This document shows positions 22,741 to 33,300 of a DNA stretch of 64,000 nucleotides, piece by piece. This stretch comes from Beta vulgaris subsp. vulgaris (taxonomy: Eukaryota > Streptophyta > Magnoliopsida > Caryophyllales > Amaranthaceae). Positions within the stretch are counted from its first letter, which is position 1; each line of letters starts with the position of its first letter. The stretch lies in NCBI RefSeq assembly GCF_026745355.1, contig NC_079206.1, positions 20,594,392 through 20,658,391 of the forward strand, written 5' to 3'. The position numbers and the translations under genes were made by a program. The notes under the pieces are model-generated. The model ran no database searches and was not told the DNA's origin. It saw only the letters and a list, made by a program, of their open reading frames with translations.

Positions 22741-23025
22741 CCACCTTCTGATGGGGGACAACGTCCTCGGTGGCACCCGCATTATGGCATTATATGCCAC
22801 CTTCTGATGGGGGACAATGTCCTCGGTGGCTTTGTTTGGCATTATATGCCACCTTCTGATGGGGGATGCGTATCCTTAGTGGCTTTGCCTTATGTGACTA
22901 CTGGCATTTTATGCAACCTTCTGATGGCGGATGGATATCCTCGATGGCTTTGCCTTCTGTTATAATCTATGACATTATATTTCACCTTCTGATGGGGGAC
23001 TTATGTCCTCAGTGGCTATACTTTA
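22741..23025 (+). repeat. Five-copy minisatellite (52-67 bp unit)
   Basis: Copies start at about 22741, 22797, 22849, 22914 and 22981. Each opens with CCACCTTCTGATGGGGGA, continues with GTCCTCGGTGGCTTTG variants and ends with GGCATTATATG. Unit length drifts, so the open frame across it (22663-22965) is a by-product of repetition. Lies inside the solo LTR. Confidence 0.85.
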
Positions 23026-23383
23026 AGTTGTACTCGCCAAGTAACCAAATAAAGTTTTCTAATAATGAAACATGATAATGGAGATTATATGAATGAAAAT
23101 GACTTTTAAATTCCTGATTTGAAGTGTATGTTTACGAAATGGTTTTACTCTATTCTCTTCTCCCTGTTTGCAAATAAAATGAATTGAAATGAATCTATGT
23201 TGTTAGAGTAGTATGTTATTGAGCCTTAACTCATGACGTTTTGTTTTTCTATTTTAGGTATGCATACGAAGATGGGATGCCGTAGCAGTGAGGATTAATT
23301 TATTTTAATTCATGCAACGACTATGACGGTTATATAATCCAAGTTTATGATCACTAAACTACGTAACATTAGCTATGCTTAAG

Positions 23384-23385
<2 letters not shown>

Positions 23386-23429
<44 letters not shown>

Positions 23430-23443
23430 CTCTATATATATAT

Positions 23444-23508
<65 letters not shown>

Positions 23509-23519
23509 TATATATATAT
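23386..23519. repeat. Compound (TCTA)n/(TA)n microsatellite
   Basis: About ten TCTA/ATCT repeats (23386-23428) run into about 90 bases of TA repeat with short interruptions. Likely hypervariable in length. Confidence 0.9.
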
Positions 23520-24719
23520 TTCTAGAATTACTATAACTGTTATAGAGGTTTAGTTATATGAAAGAATGTTGCCTTGTACTTTCCCGAGCGGAGAGTACGG
23601 CAGTGACGCACCGACTAAGCTATGAAGGTCTTTCGCTGCTAATCTTTATAATTAATTAACATAATAGTGATTTTTAGAAGTCGGGGCTTTACAGAAATAC
23701 AGCCTTCAGAAGATGACCCAGGAAGCTACCACAAGCCCAACGCCCAACGAGTGCCTTCTTCGATCTTGTCGAGCTTGCTGCCTAGCACGCTAGCATTCCA
23801 CGGCCCAATGGTCGCGGTGCTTGAGGTTTACACCCAAATAAGGGCGTGCTCGTGATCGTCGTCGCTACTATCGACCAATCATCATACTTCATTTACTAGT
23901 TTATTTTCTTTTCTTTCGCTTATTTGGATATTAGATTAGAGAAAAATATAGATAGGGATTTATTTTATCTCCCTCTCTCTCATGCTTTATTTTCCTTTAG
24001 AATAGTATTATATTCTCTTCTCTTTTCCCTCATGAACCCTAATTATTGTTTCTCCATTAATGAAATCCTTAGAGGTATTTTTCTTCTTTTCTCTCTTTTA
24101 CTGATTGATTTTTTGAGTTACGTTTCCGTTATTAGATTTATTTTTCATTATTTCATTCATGTTTGAGTAGTTTATTTTCTAGAGTTTTGGAAATCTATAT
24201 TTATACTATGAATCATTGATATTATTTGTTGATAATTAAATTGGTAATTCATATCTTTAATTGATTGGGTTCTTATTGTCAATCTTACAACCTAATCAAT
24301 TATTTGATTATATCTTGCTAAAATTAGGGTTAGAATCGAAATTAAGATCGACTTTTTTATAGGCTTATTTACAATTCACAATTCTGATTATATTAGAGTC
24401 CGAACTGCATATGTTGAATTGAGAGTGTTAAGACCCGACCGTAGGATTAACAATTGCTCTATTTGTTGATGATATTTTGATTGATTGCGAATTATAAACA
24501 TGGTGAACCATTACCCTAGATCTTCTTTATTAGATTATCACTATTTTCATTAGTTTAATTCCTTCAATCACAAATCAGTGACTTCGTTTAGTATTTCCAA
24601 ACTTGAAAGCTGAATTAAAAATAACCAACTCCATGTGTATACGCTACTTACCCTATTACATTGTTAGGAGGTTTGCCAACAATTATTTTTGACAGGTGTA
24701 CAACAACCTACCATTCATT

Positions 24720-24856
24720 CGTTTCAACAAGTACTTTTAGAATATCAACTTTTTATAACTTTTACAAATAATTAATTTAGATATATCAATGTTCAAACAT
24801 TTACATTCGCAAGCGTGAAAGGTAAAGTAGAACTATTAAAAAAGAAATAGAGAGAG
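24720..24856. mobile_element. Right half of the split Stowaway MITE
   Basis: Continues the family sequence (CAACAAGTAC, ATATCAACTTTTTATAAC, TTCAAACATTTACATTCGCA, AGCGTGAAAGG) to the terminal AGAAATAGAGAGAG followed by TA at 24857-24858. Pairs with the left half at 17973-18109. Confidence 0.72.
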
Positions 24857-24909
24857 TACTCACTGAGTTCATTCATCATACACCCGGGTGTACTATAATT
24901 TTTTCAGTA

Positions 24910-25160
24910 CTCTTTTTGTTTTTTACCATTCACATTTTTTTGTGCGCGTCTTCCAAGACACCTCTTTGAAATTAGATATCTTTCATTATATATTAGTAAT
25001 AACTATATAATGATTGAATATTAATAAATGACAATTGAGATGAATCAAATAAAATCCTACATGACTATATTTTCTCTTAAAAACTGAAATTCTTCTCTCT
25101 AAGTATGAATAGTGTTAAGATTTCAAGTAACAAAGGTAAAAAAAAAAAATACAGAGGAAA
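24910..25160. mobile_element. Stowaway-type MITE
   Basis: TA at 24908-24909, left end CTCTTTTTGTTTTTTACCAT, interior TTGTGCGCGTCTTCCAAGAC and AATCCTACATGACTATATTT, right end ACAGAGGAAA followed by TA. Same subfamily as 21682-21937. Confidence 0.72.
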
Positions 25161-27214
25161 TACTAGTTATTACAATAAATTATAGGAAGACATGTGATAC
25201 TTTTTGTCCTAAAGAGGCCACCTATAGTAGAAGTGACCTTATGAACTTAAAATGTAAGCCCTTGGCTGAAAGTGACTTCACTAGTTTAATTACTACTAAT
25301 CCATTTAATTTACAAGGTTACCCCTTTATGGTAAAAAATGAGTTGCTCTGGCAATAGCTTTAAAAAAAAAAAAAATTACACAAGACTTACTTCAAAGCAA
25401 TTTTGTACTTGATTTAATTTCTTATAAAATAGTACTTTAGTTTCTTAAAAAGTTGTCAATTTATTAGTGAACAACTCTTTCAATTCGTTGAACTACTCTT
25501 TCAATTCGTTGAACTAATTCCAATAATGGTCAAACAAATAAATGAACAAGATCACTTTAAAATTGAAGTATTGAGGTTTAGAATGATTACATTAGCTGGA
25601 ATTTCTTTCTAATTCTCAACTTTTATGCTACCTCAATGAGTTTTTTAATTCAACTTTTAAAATTTTTTAACCGCTCAACCTTTTAATTTATCTACTTAAC
25701 CTTCTCTAATAAGTTCTTTAAGATGTGTCGCTGACTCCAACATAAGTATAAAGCGTTTCTTTTCGTGAACATAACAAGGAATCCTATCAAAACAAAAGGA
25801 ACTTATCTCTTATTTTAGGGAGTTTAATTTGGTCTTGATTTTTAAGGAGAAAGTAATAAAAGTGCTTTTTATTTGGTCAATATCACATCTCAAAATCGAA
25901 ATTAATTCGGAAACTACAAATATACTTTTATTAATGAGCTTTTGTTATCCGCTCTCATATTTGAATTTGTCACTCGTTTTAATTTAAAGTTGTTTAATAT
26001 AATTTCCTATGTATTTTCAAAAAATATTATTTAGATTTTGAAATATAGTAACTTTTAATGTGAAAGAATTAGTAAGTTTTTTTTATGAAATAATTTACAT
26101 TTACTGAGCAAAGTGAAATTGTGGAGGCAGGAACATTTTGGACATTTTAAGCGATGAAGTGCATGCAATTGTTAATAACTAAAGCACATGCCCGTCGCAT
26201 TATTTTATTTTGTTAGATCATGCATATGGCCGCAAATCAAATTATAAACCATGAGTTTGAAGTGTATCATGCTTTCGAAAAATATAGATAGTCCAACTAA
26301 AAAAAATATAATAATTGAAGATATCACATTTTACATTCATAAAGATATTGCAATTCATATTAAAATGTTAACGCACGATAAAAGAACATGGGAGTATGAG
26401 CAGGGAACATGTAGGTAATTTGAGTCATTATTGTAAGTTTTTAGCGCATCACATTTGTAAGTTAATCTATTTACTTGTGTATAGTCAAGAATAATAATAT
26501 TAATGCTCAAAATTGTGCCTTGACAAATGTGTCAAATTATTTTATTACAATTATAATAAGACGGAACATTATGCTATGTTCGGATGCATGGATTTAATTT
26601 GAAATTCTGGAATTGGTTACTTAAAAGTGTTTGGATGTCCAAAGATTTACAACTTCAAAATTTGTTCAATTTTCAAAATGATCTACTCAAACCTATAAAC
26701 AAAAGGATATCAAATTATTGAAAATACCTTGTCATTTCAAATACCCAACCCACTATAAAATTACCCAAACAATTGCCCTTTACCATTTCTCTCTCATCCG
26801 ATTATTACAACCATGGGAGCTTTAAGCTTCAATCTCCTCCTTCGTCTATAACTATTTCCACCTCATTCCTTTATCTCACTAATTATTATGTATTCACTAT
26901 TCTCTTTATAAAACTCTCTAACACTATTAAATAATCCTATTGATGCTATTGAATTGTTGCGTTTTTTTCCGCATACGCAACCAATAACACTAAATTGTGT
27001 AAGAAAAAAATAGTTCAAAAAATATCCTATTAATGCGGTTTCCTCAACAAACCGCAATAATAGATCACAATAGTCATTTTTCAAAAAGGTATGACTTGTT
27101 TATAACAGCTCTATAACTATGATTCTTACCATAAACAAGAACAATAGATTAAAACGTTATTAAAAATTATATTTTGATCTATTGTTGCAGCAAGAACTGC
27201 AACAATAGGTTAAT
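25161..27214. other. Intergenic AT-rich DNA with decayed repeats
   Basis: No gene seen. A short direct repeat, AACTCTTTCAATTCGTTGAA, lies near 25480-25513. Sequence near 26575-26650 (ATGTTCGGATGCATGG) could pair as an inverted repeat with AACCATGAATTT on the opposite strand near 29010, hinting at a larger decayed element spanning 26.57-29.03 kb; this is weak. A GCAACAATAG hairpin occurs at about 27180-27211. Confidence 0.35.
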
Positions 27215-28009
27215 TTTATTAAAGAAAAATTGATTTATTCAATCCCAACTATAAGCGCTCTGACAAAAACTGTTTCAATCATGGGTTTTTATTGTACAGT
27301 CTCAACTTTGAAGGGTATTTTACAATAACAGTCCCAGTAAGCTGTATATTTTGTCAAGTAAATTTTCTTTTTTTCCTATCTTCCTCCTCCACTTTCCTCC
27401 CTCATTCCTTCACTGCTCCCTTCTCCTCCTCCTCTCCCTTGCCACCTCACCCTCCCCTTTCATTCCACTAACCCACCTCCCCTTTCATTCCACTAACCCA
27501 CCTCCCCTAATTGTCACAACTCCCCCAACTCTCTCCCCGTCCCCAAAACTTTACCTCCCCCGCCACCATCTCCCCCGTCCCCAAAACTCCTTTACCTCCA
27601 AGTGGAGAGAGAAAGCTTGGAGGTTCATCTATGGAGGATGATGAGTGGAGAGAAAGAAAATTGGGGGGGGGGGGAGAGGAAAACATAACGACGCTAGGGT
27701 TCCATCAATAGTAAGGGTATTTTAGACCCAAACACAAACCTCAGAGGTGTTTGAAGAATTCCCCAAATGTGAGGTATAATTTGGAAATTACGCCAAACCT
27801 CAGGGCTACTTGAGAAAATTTCTCAAAATAAAAAGGGAAAGTAAGGGCTAATTCGTTCTTTTAGCGGTTTAGCAAGTCACCAGTCCACTCAAACCACCAG
27901 TGGGGGGGGGGTAAAGTTGGGAATGAACAATAAAAAACCATAGTCGGATCCGTTTTTGTCAGTGCGCCTATATCTAGTAATGATAAAATCAATTTTTTCT
28001 ATTATTAGT
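27215..28009. mobile_element. Foldback TIR element with pyrimidine-rich core
   Basis: The left arm (AGAAAAATTGATTTA, then AAGCGCTCTGACAAAAAC, ATGGGTTTTTATTGT) and the reverse complement of the right arm (AGAAAAAATTGATTTTA, GGCGCACTGACAAAAAC, ATGGTTTTTTATTGTT) match over roughly 90 bases. The core runs from a C/T-rich left part (CTTCCTCCTCCACTTTCC) to a G-run at 27662-27673 and another at 27902-27911. The architecture matches the MULE in the uL3 intron, but the sequence differs. No transposase, and no convincing target duplication: the right outer edge abuts a later MITE at 28011. Confidence 0.65.
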
Positions 28010-28010
28010 A

Positions 28011-28320
28011 CTTCCTCCGTTTCATAATAGATGCCACATTGTACATTTTTGGGTGTTTCAAAATAGATGCAACACTGTTTTTTTTCCCTTATTTAGTAAC
28101 TTTTGCCTTATACTTTTACCATTTTACCCTTACTAACTTGTTTTAAGTACACTAATCTACTTCACTTTATATGTGGTCCCCAACAGTTTTTTTCCCTCCT
28201 TTCACATGGGGACCACCACAATTAATCTACTTCACTTTATACTACTTAAACATGCTTAGGAAATTTTGCCTAGGAGTCCGTTTTAACAACAATGTGGCAT
28301 CTATTATGAAACGAAGGAAG
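28011..28320. mobile_element. Stowaway-like MITE
   Basis: The left end CTTCCTCCGTTTCATAATAG and the reverse-complemented right end CTTCCTTCGTTTCATAATAG match over more than 25 bases (through ATGCCACATTGT). TA flanks at 28009-28010 and 28321-28322. Confidence 0.85.
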
Positions 28321-29505
28321 TATAAAAAGTCCACTAGGTGTTGTGTGTCTTTTCTTTTTGAAGTTGGACACCATTCAAAAAATTCTATCTCTCACTCCCC
28401 TTGTTATCTCGTCTCTCACTTTCCCTCATTCACCCTCCCCCAGCGCCTCATTACTCCTTCACTCTCTCTCACTCTCTTATTTAAACTTATTGTAGTTGTC
28501 CGCAAAACACATTCATAAGCCACTTAAAAGCTGCAATAATACACAATTGTTCTACTAGTGTAATATCATCAAATAATCATGCACTCTCATTTTCACCCTT
28601 GTTGATGTATTACATTTTTTTTTTCTTTTGAAACATCCCCATTTCAATAACTATTAGTTCGTCAACATTTTGTCAATATATGCTTGCACCAAAATGATAT
28701 TCAACTATTATATTGGGTTTCAATTTTTGAAGTAGAGAAAAAGGGAAGGAAAGAAAATGAGAAAATTACGAGTGGTGAGTTAAGAACTAAGAAGAAGTTG
28801 AGAAGAATAATACAAATTTTCTATTTTGTTTTTGGATAAATACATTTATAATGTTATGATTACATAATTAAAATTTAACTTCCAAAAACACTAAGATGAT
28901 ATTTGAAATTTGAAGCTGATATCCTTAGTTTTCTTAAAACACAAAAGTTGAATCGAATTTCAAATTTTCAAATTTTACAATTGAAATATGGATTTTTAAA
29001 TAAATTCATGGTTTCCAAACACTATCTTAAGGGGCATTTTTTTACCTGAATCTTGCCAAAGTTATTACATATAATTTACCCTGAAACTAGGTTATGTTTT
29101 CACCTACATCAGCAAACCAAACCTAAAAATTTGTTTTTTGAAAAGAAATTATAGACAAGAGCATGTTGCACATCATGCTCTGTTGCCTTTGGTTATACTC
29201 TCGTTTCTTTTAAATCAACACACTTTCCTTTTTGATCTGTTTTTTTTTTTTTTAATTTACACAACTTTGTCTTTTGTTTTAATTCTTGATAACATGTCTC
29301 ATCTACTATATCATCTTTTTCCACCTATATAATCCACTTTTGAATATTTTCACCTATTTTTTTAGTTTCTCTCTCCACTTTTTTGATAAGTGATGAAGTG
29401 GAAAACTAAAGAGAAACAAAGTGAATATAATGTAACATTGTAGATTTGTAACCTACCAATTACAAAATGATAGGTTTGTAGTTACGCGTAATTACAAGTC
29501 TCAAC
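28321..29505. other. Intergenic DNA with a possible CACTA-type terminus
   Basis: No gene seen. At about 28541-28560 the sequence CACAATTGTTCTACTAGTG, reverse-complemented, starts CACTAGTAGAACAATTG, the pattern of plant CACTA (En/Spm) termini. A matching left end was not found. CT-rich stretches near 28380-28480 and AT-rich sequence fill the rest. Confidence 0.35.
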
Positions 29506-30172
29506 TAGGGGTGATAATGAGCCTGAGTTGTTCGCCAACAATTTGGGATCTGCTTCAAAATTGGACTCGACTTGAGACATTGACGAGCCAAGTTGAGTTA
29601 CGCAAAACTCGGCTCGAAAGTTCGTAAAGAGGCTCAATTATACTTTTATATAGAAAAATAATATATTTATATATATACATAAATATATTAATCTATAAAT
29701 CACACAATAATAAGTTAATAGTTTCATCGTCTAAAAGAAAACCTATAAATCTCAAATATTGGGTTATGCTATATGCAGCCCTTAGGGCTGCATATAAGAC
29801 ATAAATGCATTCCTTAAAATGGAATTTAGTTGTAAATTTATGACAAAAGTTTGCATTACTCTATGTAATAAATGCTTAGTTAATGCTTATTTTTTCCATT
29901 TTTAGCTTCTTATATGCAGCCCTTAGGGCTACATTTAGCTTTTTCCATATTTAAAAAGAAAAAACAAAAAAAAAATGTAAAAACTAATGGTGAAAAGAGT
30001 CAAGCCTCTTCGTGAACAATTCGAACTCGACTCGTTTAACATCTAATCAAAACTCGACACAAACAAGTTCGGCTGATTAAGTTTCAAGCTCGGATCGAGC
30101 TCGAATGAACTTAAACGAACATAATCGCAGCAAACCACAATTCGAATTCGGCTAGACCGATAAGCGCCCATA
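29506..30172. mobile_element. hAT-type non-autonomous element upstream of SCAMP
   Basis: Left end TAGGGGTGATAAT and reverse-complemented right end TATGGGCGCTTATC. The 8-bp target duplication is GTCTCAAC (29498-29505) versus GTCTCATC (30173-30180), one mismatch. Subterminal regions are rich in CTCGACTCG/GCTCGAAC words, as in the element at 50288-50995. Interrupted by a palindromic MITE at 29754-29952. Its right edge is only about 210 bp from the SCAMP start codon, within the promoter/leader. Confidence 0.72.
29754..29952. mobile_element. Small element with palindromic terminal repeats
   Basis: Each end carries an almost perfect palindrome, ATGCAGCCCTTAGGGCTGCAT near 29773 and ATGCAGCCCTTAGGGCTACAT near 29914. 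The two ends are also inverted relative to each other (GCTAWATGYAGCCC outward). Nested in the hAT element. About 200 bp, family not recognised. Confidence 0.6.
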
Positions 30173-30384
30173 GTCTCATCATAACACCGTTTGAAGCTAA
30201 ATTGACATCCCCGCGTATCTATATTTTCTTATTCCGCATTTCCCCTCCGCTCTCTCTCTCCTCTCACTCCCTCACTCTTCAGTCTCACTCCATCATCTCA
30301 GCGTTCGGTGCATTTCACATTTTGAAGCTCACAATTTCTCCCCAATTTTCTCTCTTCAAAAACACGCATATCACGAACTAATCC

Positions 30385-33300
30385 ATGAGTTCTCAGCCGG
30401 AAAACGTCAATCCATTTGCTGTAATTTTCTCCCTAAACTCTCGTTAATTTTTGTTTTTAATCACTATTGCTCACTTCCTACTTTTAGATCTGTTCTTCCT
30501 TTTTTTTCGCTTATAATTTCGTCCTTTTTTTATATTTCTGGTATGATTTGTATAGTAAAATGTAGATGTTAATTTAATTATGTCGGTGTTCTAATGTTTG
30601 TGATTTTGTTTGCGATTGTTTGATCTGGATCTGGAAACCCTAGCTCTTAAATTGAGAACATCGAAATATTAAACTGTACACTTTCAATCTCTCATGGTTT
30701 AATCAGACTTTTTAGCGAAGTTCAAAATTTAAACTGTATGCTTTCATGATTTCGGGATGTTATTTAAGGAAATTCGTTATTTCATCCAAAAAATTGAAAA
30801 GGAAATTCGTACTGCCGTTGTCCTGAAATAGTAGGCCACATGTCCGATTTCGACATTAGCTATCAAAGATTAGTTACTTTGATAATGAACTTGTGTAAAT
30901 TTTGAAGTGAAAATAATATCTGTACATTAATTTAAGAATAATTGGGCATTATTTGTAGTGAGCTAGAGTACCTGCTATAGTGTTCATTGTTTGGCACGTT
31001 TGTTCAATGATACAATTGCTGTTGATGGATACGTAAAGTCTTCTTTAGCTTTAAGGGAATCGAATTTCATAGCTGCCCTCTAGATGCACAACTTTTGCAT
31101 TCAATTTGAAGTCACGTCAGGTCTAGTGTTTATTTGCTGTTGCATCTCGCCATCTCCGTGAACCTGCTAATCACGCTGAGATAATGTGTATATGCTTTTC
31201 TTTAAGATGATTTCTACTTTTAAGGTTGTAAATTGAAGAAAATGAGAAACTCATATACTTCCTCCGTTTCATTTTAATCTACACACTTACACTTTTCACG
31301 CATGCCAATGCAAAATTTTGAGGACATATATCTTTAGTTTTGTATTTGTAAAAATTATAAAAAGTACATATCAATAATTAATAAAATACATGTTATGATG
31401 AATCTAACAAGATCTCACATGACTATATTTTTCATCCGCGTATAAATCACAATGATGGTCAAAGTGAAATTTGTGAATAGTGTAAAATATCAAAGTGTAA
31501 CAATTAAAATGAAACGGAGGGAGTATACAATTTATTAGTGGTTGATGATCTTAATTAGGCAAAGACTTCTTTAGATTTTCGACAAATCGCTGTGCTAGGA
31601 TATATAGTTAGCATGATATGCCTGGTGCCCTTCTTGTTCTGGTTAGAGAATTTGCATGTTAAGCATGAGGCAGAGTGAGGGTTTTCTTCTGGTTTATGCA
31701 TGTACAGATTTAAATTCATAAGACCTTGAAATAATACTTTTTTATGTCAGTGGTAGACCCTTCTTTTTTTCCTTGTTTATAACTTCTGTCATTTTGCACA
31801 GAATGGTTCGAGTGCTGCTGGCTCGAAGTTCCGTCTCCCTAACTTTGGTTTTGGTCAGAAACATGATGCCACTGATGACGTATCGTTGGATGCCAGAAAT
31901 GTAAGGAAGCTTTTAGGCTTAACTGATTGCTTTTGGTTTATGTTTGGAAGTTTGTCAGAGGTTTCCTTTATGAATCTATGCAGGATCCTAACAGAGAGAA
32001 AGAACTTGCTGATTGGGAGGTAGATCTCAAAAGGAGAGAGCTGGTTAGTTTTATCATTATTTAAGTGACGACAGACTGATCAAATTTATTATAGTTGTTG
32101 CTACTATGTTTAAGGAAGAAGAATATTTATCATCTCATTTAAATTTCTTTTGGCCGGAATCTTTTGCAGGACATAAAGCGGAGAGAAGAGGCTGTGTCTG
32201 CAGGTTTGTCAAATGATAGCCCCGTCTTGAAGGCTTATTTTTATCTTATCTTTTGGCCATGACCATGACCAATATCTGAACTTATGCTTCAATCAAGTAT
32301 GTATTTAGTTGTTCTTCCACTTTCCCTTTACTAACTGGTTACTATTTCAATGCAGCTGGTGTCCCTGCAGATGATAGAAATTGGCCACCTTTCTTTCCAC
32401 TTATACACCATGATATAGCCAATGAAATACCTGTCCATGCTCAAAAGCTGCAGTATATGGCATTTGCAAGTTGGTTAGGTATGCTTTTTACCCCTTTGAG
32501 ATCCTTGCTTCTGGAATACTGTGACTAGACACTTCTCCCTCTCCCTCCCTCCCTCCCTCCCTCCCTCTTAGGTTGAATCTATAATAGCATTCTGTTGAAC
32601 GTTGACAGCTTTCTATATCTTGGTCTAACTTCTCAACTTCTTCTTTGTACAGGTTTAGTTCTTTGTCTTGTATACAATATAATTGCAGTAATTGTGTGTT
32701 GGATCAAGGGAGGAGGTAATGACTAAATCATTGTTTCATCCTCCGAATTAAGGTATTCTGCTATGTTTGTCCTATGGAAATCTGATGACTTTTTGTATTC
32801 TAGGTGCCAAGATTTTTTTTCTTGCATCAATTTACGCTTTACTCGGTGTTCCACTGTCGTATGTGCTGTGGTATCGGCCACTTTATCGTGCAATGAGGTA
32901 CTTGAATGTGCCTGATCTCTGCCCCCTCCCCCTTTTTGTCTTTTCACTCTCTAATGGGTATATATGCGCGCACATGTATGTTCGCCCTATATAATATGCA
33001 ACCTCTTCATTGCGGCCAAAAGCTGAACATGCATAAATCTTTTTAAGGTGCTTGTACTTTGGGCTTTGTTTATTTTAAAATCTCTAGTTTTTTTCTTTTT
33101 GTAGGTTGAGTGATTAGATGCATATTTCAGAAACCTTTAAATTTGATATTCAATACGAAAATTAGGGAATTCTTGCCAAAAATTGATCTCCAATTGCGAG
33201 TTTCTAACAACAAGTTATGGGCATTAAATTCTCTTTTGAGATGGACTATCAAATGAAAAAAGTAAAAACATTTTTTTCTTATGTCCACAGAACATACATT

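Larger units (their letters stand above)
18637..23693. mobile_element. Solo LTR (Ty3/gypsy-like), 5.06 kb with internal insertions
   Basis: Begins TGTAATATTCCG and ends GTCGGGGCTTTACA, so it has the TG...CA ends of an LTR. It is flanked by perfect 5-bp duplications GAAAT at 18632-18636 and 23694-23698. No internal coding region or second LTR is present, which fits loss of the body by LTR-LTR recombination. Three secondary insertions (a MITE at 19639, a TIR element at 20239 and a MITE at 21682), a minisatellite and microsatellites inflate it. Without the insertions it would be roughly 3 kb, long but plausible for chromovirus-type gypsy LTRs. Orientation is not determined. Confidence 0.8.
18110..24715. 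mobile_element. LTR-like element interrupting the MITE (older nest layer)
   Basis: About 6.6 kb lie between the two MITE halves. Its own outer parts are 18110-18631 and 23699-24715; the rest is a later solo LTR. The outer parts contain phrases I associate with Tat/Athila-type gypsy LTRs, such as GATCATAACTCTAGTTCTAC, CCCATAGACAATGCC and a right end with CTACTTACCCTATTAC and ATTATTTTTGACA. No gag or pol. A target duplication at the MITE junction is at best TGATT/TCATT, and the end bases are not a clean TG...CA. Class and exact borders are uncertain. Confidence 0.5.

Noticed and set aside
22663..22965. 100-codon frame over the minisatellite
   Set aside because: Unit length varies (52-67), so the frame is not conserved between copies; a repeat artefact.
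22741..23025. Possible CRISPR-like repeat-spacer array
   Set aside because: Plant nuclear context, no constant repeat length, spacers that are themselves similar; ordinary minisatellite.
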